From contig FR889384.1 of NCBI GenBank assembly GCA_000432895.1, positions 1 through 22,328 on the forward strand: a stretch of 22,328 bases of DNA. Direction: 5' to 3'. A model generated the notes under the pieces. That model ran no database searches. It worked only from the letters and a program-made list of their open reading frames with translations, and was not told the DNA's origin. This document shows, piece after piece, positions 6,949 to 14,762 of this stretch; position 1 is the first letter of the stretch, and each line of letters begins with the position of its first letter. Source of the DNA: Firmicutes bacterium CAG:449. Lineage in GTDB: Bacteria > Bacillota_I > Bacilli_A > RFN20 > CAG-449. The translations under genes were made by a program, and so were the position numbers.

Positions 6949-8100
6949 ATGGAAAACAAATTAAAAAGAAGTAAAAAATTTTGTGTATGTTTATTAGATT
7001 TTTTTACCTGTTTTATTTTAACATTAACATTATTTTTTATTGGTGAAGCTATTAATACTTCTTTACCTTCATATAATAGTCAACAAAATAACATTCAACA
7101 AACTCAAGATAACTTAACAAAAATTGTCATAGAATCAAAATTAAGCTATTTAAAAGAAGATAATTATTTAGCTCAAACTAGTGATGTTACTTATTCATAT
7201 ATAATTCGTCAAACATATAAACAAATTGATAGTCAAAAGAAAAATAATTCTTTTTTTAAAGATACAAAAGATATCGATGCGACTAATGATAGCCTTTATT
7301 TTTATTACCAAACATATATAGTTACACATAAAAATGACTATCATGATTTTTCTAAATTAATGAATATCAATCAATATAAAGAAAAACTTTTTAAAAATGT
7401 AAAAAATGAAGAAAACGAAATTTTTATATTAGAAAATTATCCTTATTTTACAAACGAAACTGCTGATAAGATATATTCATATTTAGTAGAAAAGAATCAA
7501 GATTATTTACCTACATACCAATTAATATATAATACATATTTAAATATTTTAGAAGAAACTATTAATCAATATATGGAGTTATATACTCCTTATAGCAGTT
7601 TAGTAACTTCTTATAACCAAGAAATTGATACATTCTATCAAATTAAAATTACTATTCTATTAATTAGCTATTTTATCGCTATTACTATAATTTATTTTGT
7701 TTTCCCATGTATATTTAAAGATGGAAAAACTCTTTTTATGAAGTTATTTTCTTTAAAAGCCACTTCTATAGAAAATGAACAAATTACTTGGCCATTTAAT
7801 ATTATTAAAGCAATATGCTTATTTATTATTTATATGATTATTCCTTCTTTAGTCGGAATAATTGTTTTAGGTGGTTATAGTGGAATATTAATGATATTTA
7901 CTTATTTCTTAGATATTTTTAATTTATTTTCATTAGCAATATTATCAATTTTACTAATTATATGTAGTATGCTTTTTACCTTTACAAAAAAAGAAAAGAA
8001 ACAAACATTTTCCGAATTTGCTTCTTTAATGGTTGTTATTGAAGATCCAAATCCAAAAAGTATAAATGTTAATGGTAAAACTTTTATAATTAGCCAATGA
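6949..8100 (+). CDS. RDD-like polytopic membrane protein
   Basis: A 383-residue membrane protein. I place the start at the ATG at 6949 because GAGGT (6936-6940) sits eight bases before it, whereas the in-frame ATG at 6928 has no such signal. Segments at about 12-33, 232-254, 285-308 and 311-346 are hydrophobic, separated by a large polar, probably external region (35-230) without cysteines. The cytoplasmic loop FKDGKTLFMKLFSLKAT (256-272) after the second helix matches the G-K-T-x-G-K-K-L-x-G-L pattern of RDD-family proteins, and the N-terminal KRSKKFCVCLLDFF fits the R...D start. RDD proteins have varied or unknown roles, including cation antiport. It follows the GH43 gene by only 4 bp. Confidence 0.65.
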   Translation: MENKLKRSKKFCVCLLDFFTCFILTLTLFFIGEAINTSLPSYNSQQNNIQQTQDNLTKIVIESKLSYLKEDNYLAQTSDVTYSYIIRQTYKQIDSQKKNNSFFKDTKDIDATNDSLYFYYQTYIVTHKNDYHDFSKLMNINQYKEKLFKNVKNEENEIFILENYPYFTNETADKIYSYLVEKNQDYLPTYQLIYNTYLNILEETINQYMELYTPYSSLVTSYNQEIDTFYQIKITILLISYFIAITIIYFVFPCIFKDGKTLFMKLFSLKATSIENEQITWPFNIIKAICLFIIYMIIPSLVGIIVLGGYSGILMIFTYFLDIFNLFSLAILSILLIICSMLFTFTKKEKKQTFSEFASLMVVIEDPNPKSINVNGKTFIISQ

Positions 8101-8111
8101 AAGCGCTTATT
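8098..8111. promoter_or_regulatory. Catabolite response element (cre) candidate
   Basis: TGAAAGCGCTTATT matches 12 of 14 positions of the Gram-positive cre consensus TGWAANCGNTNWCA, the binding site of CcpA. It contains the perfect AAGCGCTT palindrome, notable in such AT-rich DNA. It begins on the stop codon of the RDD gene, 123 bp before the lipoprotein start. This suggests catabolite control of the downstream genes; the presence of CcpA in this organism is assumed. Confidence 0.55.
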
Positions 8112-8141
8112 TAACTAAAAAAAGTACAATTCTAACTAAAA
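8112..8141 (+). promoter_or_regulatory. Direct-repeat operator, likely for an AraC-type regulator
   Basis: TAACTAAAA occurs at 8112-8120 and again at 8133-8141, exactly 21 bp apart, two DNA turns. Paired direct repeats at this spacing are typical for AraC-family regulators, and a YesN-type AraC regulator is encoded at 13332. The second copy also forms a 7-bp inverted repeat with TTTTAGT (8151-8157). Confidence 0.4.
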
Positions 8142-8158
8142 TATCTCCATTTTTAGTA

Positions 8159-8194
8159 TTGAAATTTATCTTTAGAATATGTAATGTAGATAAT
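8159..8194 (+). promoter_or_regulatory. Candidate promoter of the surface lipoprotein gene
   Basis: TTGAAA (8159-8164) with 17 bp to TAATGT (8182-8187) has a good -35 but a poor -10. GATAAT (8189-8194) is a better -10 but lacks a -35. The imperfect fit would suit a promoter needing an activator bound at 8112-8141. Confidence 0.3.
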
Positions 8195-8233
8195 TCTTTT
8201 TATCATATATGAATTATTTTTGAGGAGGATAAT

Positions 8234-10579
8234 ATGAAAAAGAAAACATTGGTGAAATTTTTTCTTGCTAGCACTACACTTTTGACTCTTGCAGTAGGAT
8301 GTAATGATAGCACGACATCAACCCCACCAAGTAACGAAGTAACAATTCCAGAAGGAAATTTTGTTTTAGATGAATCAAAAACTGAAACTGTTGATTTAGG
8401 TTCATCTTACTATATGGATCCAATGACAGTAAAAGATAGTGATAATAAATATCATAAAGCAGTTATTACTGTTAAAGATAGTTCAGGAAAAGATTACCCT
8501 GTTGTAGATAGTTCATTTACTCCTGATCATACAGGTATATACACAATTACTTATACAATTACATATGGAGATAATAAATCTATTTCTAAATCATACACGA
8601 TTAATGTTGTTGATTTATCCGCTCCAGTAATTAGTAGTGATTTTAAAAAAGATAATTTAGCAGTCTTAGGGCAAACTATCGATTTAGCAAATGTAAAAGT
8701 CACTGATAATAGTAAAGAAGATATCACCCCAACTATTAAAGTTACTTTTAATGAAACTGAAATAGAATTAACTGATAATAAATTTGTGGCAAATGAAAAA
8801 GGTTTATACAAAGTTAATGTTATTGCTGAAGATAGTTCAGGAAATAAATTAAATGATTCATTTAATATCTTCACTGTCGTTGATGGCGAAAATGATGTTT
8901 CACCAGTTAACCAATATTATCCAATGACAGTAAGTGAAACAAAAAGCTATAATGGCAGTAAATCAATTCAAGCCGATTGGTTAAGTAAAAATGTTTGTTG
9001 GGTTAACGATTTTTCTTTATTAGGAAGTGATTTTGCCATTATTTCAGAAGCACAATACCTTTCTTTCTGGGTTTATTTTGATTCAGAAGCAGTAGGTGTT
9101 GAAACTATGAGTAATATCTATAAATATACTTATTATCAAACATATTGCTATGATGAATTTGGTAATGAAGTTAATGAATACTATCAATTCGAAAACTCAT
9201 TTGATTTAGCTAATAATAAATGGTATCGTTTAGTCTTTGATTTAACCAATGCGACAAATGCTACCGCAGAAGGAAGAGAATGTAAAAATAATCCTAAGAG
9301 TATGTCAGAAATTGCTTTTGGATTTGGAATTTGGGATAGTGTTTTAGGTGGAAATGCTAACAAAGTTGAAAATGTATATGTAGATGATATCCGTTTAACA
9401 AATGCTTTAGATGATGAAGTTTATCATGAAGAAGTTGTTACTCCACCAGTTGAATCAGATTATATTGCTGATGAAAGTAAAGTTACTTCATTAACTAATG
9501 CAGATTTATATACTGCTCAAGTTGGAGCAAATGGTAATTGGGTTACAACAAATGCTTTAGTAGATTATGTAGTTGCACATGGAAATAGAGAAGAATTCTC
9601 ACCATTAGTAACTAATTCAGTTAATACATTAGGTGCATCAAGTACTTCAAAAAGTGGAGAAGAAGGTGATGTTGAATACGCTAACTGGAGAATGTTCTTT
9701 AATAAAAATGATGGTATTGTCTATGCTATTAAAGCTAAAGAACATTGCTTTATCAAAATCTTTGATGACGCTAAAACGCTTGGTGGTTGGATGCAAGGCA
9801 ATGTTGAATACACTATTTTAAATGCCGATAAAACAGTTAAATCAAAACAAACAAAATCATTTAATAGTACTGATGAAGCGAATGGTAATTTAGGCACTGC
9901 ATTTACTGAACTTCAAAAAGATGAAACATATTTATTTATTGTTACTTCTAGTGTTGACACTACAAGAAATATACAAAATTGTCCAGGTATCAGTATTGCT
10001 CCTGCAAAAAATAAAAACGAACAATCTACTGCTACTCCAGATACAGAGAATCAAGTTGTTCTTTCTAATCAATATGGTTTACATGATCCACAAAAAACCA
10101 ATAGTGGAGAATGGATCACAACTAATGAAAATGCTGATTATACAGTAGGTCATGGGACAGTTGATAATTTCTCACCTCTTGTTGCTAACGCTCATGGCTT
10201 CCTTGGTCCAAATAGCGAATCAGGTGATGGAGAAGCTGGTTTTACTGAATATCAAACATGGAGAATGTTCTTTAATAAAGATGATGGTATTATCTATGCA
10301 GTTAAAGCTAAAAAACATTGTTTTGTAAAAGTTCAAGAACAAGACCAAATCGGTGGATGGGTTGAAGGCAATATTAATATAAAAGTCTTTAATAGTGAAA
10401 ATGTTGCCATTTCAACAGTTACAAAATCTCTTACTTCTACAGAAACTTCTAAAGGACAAATTGGCTGTGATTATGTAGAATTGCAAGAAGGTCAAACCTT
10501 TGTTTGGGCAATTACCTCTAATGGTGGAACAAGAAATCTGCAATATTGTCCAAGTCTAGTAATCGCTCCTGCAAAATAA
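8234..10579 (+). CDS. Large surface lipoprotein with Ig-like and duplicated C-terminal domains
   Basis: A 781-residue exported lipoprotein: signal segment 6-20, lipobox LAVGC with C23, then a Ser/Thr/Pro-rich linker. Residues about 40-127 and 130-215 are two Ig-like beta domains (HTGIYTITYTIT and EKGLYKVNVIAEDSSGN are typical end strands). Residues about 225-390 resemble a carbohydrate-binding jelly roll (ISEAQYLSFWVYFDS, WYRLVFDLT, VYVDDIRLTNA). Two copies of a domain of about 175 residues follow (415-592 and 608-781), aligned at an offset near 191, sharing GxWxTTN, FSPLV, WRMFFNKxDGIxYAxKAKxHCF, GGW and CPxxxIAPAK. No catalytic motif is visible, so a glycan-capturing role is the best guess. 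GAGGAGG at 8222-8228 is the strongest ribosome binding site in the window, and a strong terminator follows, which predicts high expression. Confidence 0.8.
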   Translation: MKKKTLVKFFLASTTLLTLAVGCNDSTTSTPPSNEVTIPEGNFVLDESKTETVDLGSSYYMDPMTVKDSDNKYHKAVITVKDSSGKDYPVVDSSFTPDHTGIYTITYTITYGDNKSISKSYTINVVDLSAPVISSDFKKDNLAVLGQTIDLANVKVTDNSKEDITPTIKVTFNETEIELTDNKFVANEKGLYKVNVIAEDSSGNKLNDSFNIFTVVDGENDVSPVNQYYPMTVSETKSYNGSKSIQADWLSKNVCWVNDFSLLGSDFAIISEAQYLSFWVYFDSEAVGVETMSNIYKYTYYQTYCYDEFGNEVNEYYQFENSFDLANNKWYRLVFDLTNATNATAEGRECKNNPKSMSEIAFGFGIWDSVLGGNANKVENVYVDDIRLTNALDDEVYHEEVVTPPVESDYIADESKVTSLTNADLYTAQVGANGNWVTTNALVDYVVAHGNREEFSPLVTNSVNTLGASSTSKSGEEGDVEYANWRMFFNKNDGIVYAIKAKEHCFIKIFDDAKTLGGWMQGNVEYTILNADKTVKSKQTKSFNSTDEANGNLGTAFTELQKDETYLFIVTSSVDTTRNIQNCPGISIAPAKNKNEQSTATPDTENQVVLSNQYGLHDPQKTNSGEWITTNENADYTVGHGTVDNFSPLVANAHGFLGPNSESGDGEAGFTEYQTWRMFFNKDDGIIYAVKAKKHCFVKVQEQDQIGGWVEGNINIKVFNSENVAISTVTKSLTSTETSKGQIGCDYVELQEGQTFVWAITSNGGTRNLQYCPSLVIAPAK
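9476..10576 (+). repeat. Intragenic duplication encoding two C-terminal domains
   Basis: DNA at about 9476-10009 and 10055-10576 encodes the two related domains. Stretches such as TGGAGAATGTTCTTTAATAA are identical at the nucleotide level in both copies (from about 9686 and 10259), so the duplication is fairly recent or kept alike by gene conversion. Confidence 0.8.
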
Positions 10580-10591
10580 AAAATATAATTT

Positions 10592-10625
10592 ATAATGTCT
10601 CTCTTCAAAGAGGGACATTATTTTT
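10592..10625 (+). terminator. Strong intrinsic terminator
   Basis: ATAATGTCTCTCTT (10592-10605) pairs with AAGAGGGACATTAT (10608-10621) over up to 14 bp with one G-T wobble, followed by a T-run (10621-10625). It lies 12 bp after the lipoprotein stop and immediately before the next gene, so it probably limits downstream transcription and leaves the lipoprotein the most abundant product. Confidence 0.85.
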
Positions 10626-10636
10626 GGGAAAAAAAT

Positions 10637-11620
10637 ATGATATATCAAGATATAGAATTTTATAATGTTTCAGAATTAGAAATTGATACCGATGCATATT
10701 ATTTATTAAGATTACCTAAATATTGTGAAAAAAACATGCTTCAACAAGGTATTAATATGAATAGATCATCAATTGGAATTGAATTAAGATTTATTTTAAT
10801 TGATGATGAAGTTGAAATCACCTTCAAGGAAAAAAATGAAGATGGTATATGTTTTATTTATTTTGGAGAAGTACAAGCAGAATGGTTTCAATCAAGTTAT
10901 GTAATAAAAAGCAATGTTGATACCACGATAAAAATTAAAAAAAATGCCAATATAGAGGCTCTTGAAGAAATTAATAAAGGTAAAAATAGTATTTATCCAG
11001 CAAATTTAGTTAGAATTTTATTTAATGGAACAATAGTTCAATTTAAAAAGAAAATAGGAAGAACCAAAGTATTAACTTTAAATAATAAAAATATCTTATT
11101 TTATGGATCTTCTATTACTTCTAATTCAATAACCTTCATTCCTACTATTTCTTATCCATCATTAATTAGTAAAAATTTGAAATTAGAATTAAAAAATCTT
11201 GGTTTTCCTGGTAGTTGTCGAATAGAAAAAGAAGTCGTAGATGAAATTTCAAAAATGAAATTTGATTATGCTTTTCTTGAATTAGGAATAAACATTATAA
11301 ATGAAATATCTACTAGTGAATATAAAGATAAATGTTTATATTTATTAGAACAGATTACTAAAAGTCAAAAGAAAATTTTTGTCACTGATATATTTTCATA
11401 TTATAATGAAAAGTGTGGGGTTAGTATTAGCAAATTAAATTCATTTAGAAAAGAATTAAAAAATCTTTGTAAAAATTTTACTAACATCACCTACATTTCT
11501 GGTAAATCTCTATTAAAAAATAGGAATTACCTTTGTGCAGATTTAGTGCATCCTGATGTGGAAGGGCATCAAATTATTTATCAAAATTTAATTAAAATAA
11601 TAAGAAAGAATATATTATGA
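10637..11620 (+). CDS. SGNH/GDSL-type carbohydrate esterase
   Basis: A 327-residue protein without a signal peptide. I chose ATG 10637 (with GGGA at 10626-10629) because the in-frame ATG at 10595 lies in the terminator stem. An N-terminal beta-sandwich (about 1-140) precedes an SGNH hydrolase domain. Block I is ILFYGSSITSN with catalytic Ser159 in place of the usual GDS. Block II is LGFPGS (about 188-193), block III is LELGINI (G217, N219), and block V is CADLVHPD with D302 and H305. The two-domain layout is that of SGNH proteins acting as deacetylases on glycans, as in GDSL_3 and CE2/CE3-like groups. It would remove acyl groups from imported oligosaccharides. The stop overlaps the next start as ATGA, so the two genes are translationally coupled. 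Confidence 0.75.
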   Translation: MIYQDIEFYNVSELEIDTDAYYLLRLPKYCEKNMLQQGINMNRSSIGIELRFILIDDEVEITFKEKNEDGICFIYFGEVQAEWFQSSYVIKSNVDTTIKIKKNANIEALEEINKGKNSIYPANLVRILFNGTIVQFKKKIGRTKVLTLNNKNILFYGSSITSNSITFIPTISYPSLISKNLKLELKNLGFPGSCRIEKEVVDEISKMKFDYAFLELGINIINEISTSEYKDKCLYLLEQITKSQKKIFVTDIFSYYNEKCGVSISKLNSFRKELKNLCKNFTNITYISGKSLLKNRNYLCADLVHPDVEGHQIIYQNLIKIIRKNIL

Positions 11621-13338
11621 GAAAGAAAAGAAATATCACACACAAAAGCGAATATATCATTAGTATCATCGCCATTAATGTGGTATTTTTCTTATTTGTT
11701 ATTTTAAATTTTACTTTTTCATATCAATCAACAAAATCTTCAAATATTGAAAAAGCAAATATTATTTCAGAGAATATCCATCAAAATTTTGAAGATCAAT
11801 TTAATCAAGTTGCTTCCTTTAGTAGAAACACTTTTTTAAATAATGATTTTTTATTTTTACAAGATAATGTAAATACAAATCAAGAAGAAATAGAAAGCTA
11901 TTTTGCTTCATCTTTACAATCTTCTTCATCTATTGTTATAGGAACTGGATATATACCAAAAATTAATCAAGAATTAAATAGTGATAAAAGAATTTATACA
12001 GGGCAATTCGATGGTTTTTTCAGTGTAAATACTAATATTGTTAAATCATATCTAATAGAAATAATAAATAAAAGTTATGAAGATGAATTTACTAATGGAA
12101 AAATTTATCCTGTTTTTGATGTTAATAATGATGTTTCTAACTTTATAGTTTTTGCAAGAAACATTAAAGATATTCGTCAAGAAACTTATAACACTAAACT
12201 TGGTATAGGCTTTATTGTAGTAAACAAAAACACTTTTTTAAATCCATTTTCTTTGACTTCCACATTAAACGGCTTTGATGCTTCAATTACTATCAATGAT
12301 GAAATATTATTTTCTAGCAATTCAAATTTATTGTTAAATAATAATTATATCTATAAATCAAGTTTAAATTTTAATAATTATTATTTAACAACATATTATG
12401 ATACAAGCACAATTTTTAAAGATCTATTCTTTTCTTTTTCTTTAGAACTAATGGTTTATTTATTCATTATTATTGCTTTTTTAACTATTTATCATTTTTT
12501 ACATAAAGATAATATCAAATCATTGAATTATTTATTCAATAGTTTTGATAAAAATAAAAATCAAACAGAATTACAACTTCTTGATTATACTGAAAATGAT
12601 ATTGAAGTAAATAAAGTTATTCAATCATATAACCAAATGGTCCAATCAGTAAATAATTTAAACAAAAAAATTAACGAAGAAAAAGAAGAAGCCAATCTTT
12701 TAAAATTAAAAAATAAAGAATTTGAAATTGAAAATCTTTATTCACAAATTAATAAACATTTTATTATTAATATCTTAAGTGTTGTGCATTCTTTAATTAA
12801 TCTAAACGACATTGATAAAGCAAATTATTGTTTAGAATCACTTTCAGATTATTTAAGATATTCTTTATCATTTAACATCAAAGAAACTAGCATTCAAAAC
12901 GAAATCGAATCAATTAAAAATTACATTAATTTACAATTAATTAGATATCAAGATATTAATGTTTTTTATGATATTGATGAAAATTGCTTATCTTATGAAA
13001 TTCCAAAGCTAATCTTACAACCTCTAGTGGAAAACGCCTTTGTTCATGGTTTAAAAAAGAAAAAAGGTAACATCAAAATTTCTTTAAAACTGATAAATAA
13101 TATTATATATTTAATGGTTCAAAATGATGGAATCGTGGATTTAAATATTTTAGAATCTATCAATGAAAATATTAAAAATGGTATTGAAATTAAAACAGGA
13201 AACCATGGAGTTGCATTAGTTAATATTAATAAACGCTTACATTTGATGTATGGAAATAAAGTAAAAGTCTATTTAACAGTAATAGATAATAAAACGATAT
13301 CTATTATTGAAATTAATTTACAGGAGGAAACATGTTAA
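11617..13338 (+). CDS. YesM/LytS-type sensor histidine kinase
   Basis: A 573-residue membrane sensor. Transmembrane segments at about 14-34 and 272-295 flank an extracellular sensor of about 235 residues, which probably detects a sugar or a ligand-loaded binding protein. A linker and coiled coil (about 345-375) lead to the kinase core: LYSQINKHFIINIL (374-387) with phospho-accepting H381, IPKLILQPLVENAFVHGL (462-479) with N473, VQNDG (501-505) and GNHGVALVNINKRL (528-541). In most relatives the acceptor motif reads QINPHFLFN; here Pro is Lys and the following Leu-Phe is Ile-Ile. The HAMP region after the second helix is poorly conserved. The gene overlaps both neighbours (4 bp and 7 bp), and its partner is the response regulator directly downstream. 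Confidence 0.9.
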   Translation: MRKKRNITHKSEYIISIIAINVVFFLFVILNFTFSYQSTKSSNIEKANIISENIHQNFEDQFNQVASFSRNTFLNNDFLFLQDNVNTNQEEIESYFASSLQSSSSIVIGTGYIPKINQELNSDKRIYTGQFDGFFSVNTNIVKSYLIEIINKSYEDEFTNGKIYPVFDVNNDVSNFIVFARNIKDIRQETYNTKLGIGFIVVNKNTFLNPFSLTSTLNGFDASITINDEILFSSNSNLLLNNNYIYKSSLNFNNYYLTTYYDTSTIFKDLFFSFSLELMVYLFIIIAFLTIYHFLHKDNIKSLNYLFNSFDKNKNQTELQLLDYTENDIEVNKVIQSYNQMVQSVNNLNKKINEEKEEANLLKLKNKEFEIENLYSQINKHFIINILSVVHSLINLNDIDKANYCLESLSDYLRYSLSFNIKETSIQNEIESIKNYINLQLIRYQDINVFYDIDENCLSYEIPKLILQPLVENAFVHGLKKKKGNIKISLKLINNIIYLMVQNDGIVDLNILESINENIKNGIEIKTGNHGVALVNINKRLHLMYGNKVKVYLTVIDNKTISIIEINLQEETC

Positions 13339-14696
13339 CAGTATATTTTGTTGATGATGACATCTTAATAATTAATGAATTAAAAAATATTATTAACTGG
13401 AATGAATATTATTTTGAAATTGTTGGTTATAATGTTGATCCTCTACTTGCCAAAGAAGAAATACTACAAAAAAAGCCAACATTAGTTATTTGTGATGTAC
13501 AAATGGATGGATTAAATGGTTTTAAATTAGCTGAAAGCATCAAACAATTAAATTCACATATTAACTTTGTCTATTTAAGTGCATATGATAAATTTGATTA
13601 TGCTGTAGAAGCTATCCGTTTAGGGGCAATTAGATATATCAAAAAGCCATTAAAAAAAGAACAATTAATTAATTTACTATTAGAAATAAATACTAAAAAT
13701 CAAACTGATTTCAATGAACAAATTTATAATAATTTAGTTAACCACGCTGAAAGTATCAAAGATTTATTTGAAAATAACGCTCTTTTACCAAAAAATGAAA
13801 GTTTTAATATTATTACTTTAAATGGAAAAAATCATCAAAAAGTAATTGAAGATATTCAAGACATTTCTTCTATGACATATTGCATTTATAGTGATGAAAA
13901 TTTTACTTCTGTTATTGTTTTTAATTTAAATAATTTTACTTCATTTATTCAAAATTATCCTAAGATATCATCTGGAATAAGTCCTATTTTAACAAATTAT
14001 GAGCATATTGATAAATACTTACGATTAACGCGAATTGCTAGTAAGCAAAAATTTTTAACAGGCAAAAACGAACATATCATTATAGAAGAAAATAATAACT
14101 ATTTAAAAATTTGTAATCAATTTAAAGAATGCGAAAAAATTTTTGAATTACAACAATTAATTAAAAATCTTAAAGAAAATTTAATTAAAAATAATATTAT
14201 TGTTTATAGTCTTCAAAGTATTTATAAATCAATTGTTTATGCTCTAATCAGATTTAATCTTGTTGATAAAGATATTTTTGATATTTCAGTTTTAGATGAA
14301 TATGATAATATTGACGATTTAATAAATGATTTATTAAATTATTTTAATAAAAATGATAACAATGATTTTAGTGAATTAATTATTAATGAAGTAAAAAATG
14401 AATTAATAAATAATATCGATAAAAAAATTCCTTTATCATATTTTGCCAAAAAATATGGGTATAACATTTCTTATTTTTCCCAATTATTCAAAAAAATTGT
14501 CGGTACTTCTTTTGCTGAATATTTTATTTTATTAAAAATGGATAAAGCAAAATTGCTAATCACTAATTCATCAACGCCTTTACAAAATATTGCAAGTTCA
14601 GTAGGATATGATGATTATTACCATTTTTCAAAAATGTTTAAAAAATATACCCAATATTCACCAACTGAATTTAGAAATATCTACATTAAAAAATAA
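13332..14696 (+). CDS. YesN-type response regulator, receiver plus AraC DNA-binding domain
   Basis: A 454-residue cytoplasmic regulator. The receiver domain (1-120) has the acidic pocket VDDD (D8-D10), phospho-acceptor D55 in VICDVQMDG, S83 in YLSAY and K105 in IKKPL. A middle segment (about 125-340) has no motif I know, as in other YesN proteins. The C-terminal AraC-type double helix-turn-helix (about 350-454) includes IPLSYFAKKYGYNISYFSQLFKK and the signature IASSVGYDDYYHFSKMFKKYTQYSPTEFR. It is expected to activate the transporter and lipoprotein promoters when phosphorylated by the adjacent kinase. AGGAGG five bases before the ATG inside the kinase gene fixes the start. Confidence 0.92.
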   Translation: MLTVYFVDDDILIINELKNIINWNEYYFEIVGYNVDPLLAKEEILQKKPTLVICDVQMDGLNGFKLAESIKQLNSHINFVYLSAYDKFDYAVEAIRLGAIRYIKKPLKKEQLINLLLEINTKNQTDFNEQIYNNLVNHAESIKDLFENNALLPKNESFNIITLNGKNHQKVIEDIQDISSMTYCIYSDENFTSVIVFNLNNFTSFIQNYPKISSGISPILTNYEHIDKYLRLTRIASKQKFLTGKNEHIIIEENNNYLKICNQFKECEKIFELQQLIKNLKENLIKNNIIVYSLQSIYKSIVYALIRFNLVDKDIFDISVLDEYDNIDDLINDLLNYFNKNDNNDFSELIINEVKNELINNIDKKIPLSYFAKKYGYNISYFSQLFKKIVGTSFAEYFILLKMDKAKLLITNSSTPLQNIASSVGYDDYYHFSKMFKKYTQYSPTEFRNIYIKK

Positions 14697-14742
14697 TAAA
14701 TACACAAAAAACAGTAAATATTTTACATTTTAGATGAAAACT

Positions 14743-14760
14743 TAAAATTATATAATTTTA
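14743..14760. promoter_or_regulatory. 18-bp palindrome with TATAAT before the permease operon
   Basis: TAAAATTATATAATTTTA is a perfect palindrome ending two bases before the permease ATG. It contains TATAAT (14751-14756), and TTTTAG at 14728-14733 is a poor -35 at 17 bp. If this promoter is used, transcription starts at about the ATG itself, giving a leaderless mRNA. An all-A/T palindrome could also arise by chance here. Confidence 0.35.
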
Positions 14761-14762
14761 GT

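Noticed and set aside
8551..8874. Minus-strand open frame of 107 codons
   Set aside because: Lies entirely inside the Ig-like region of the surface lipoprotein, has no start signal, and its sequence is an antisense shadow of biased codons.
13228..13241. cre-like sequence AATAAACGCTTACA
   Set aside because: It sits deep inside the kinase coding sequence (NKRLH), far from any promoter; the similarity is explained by codons.
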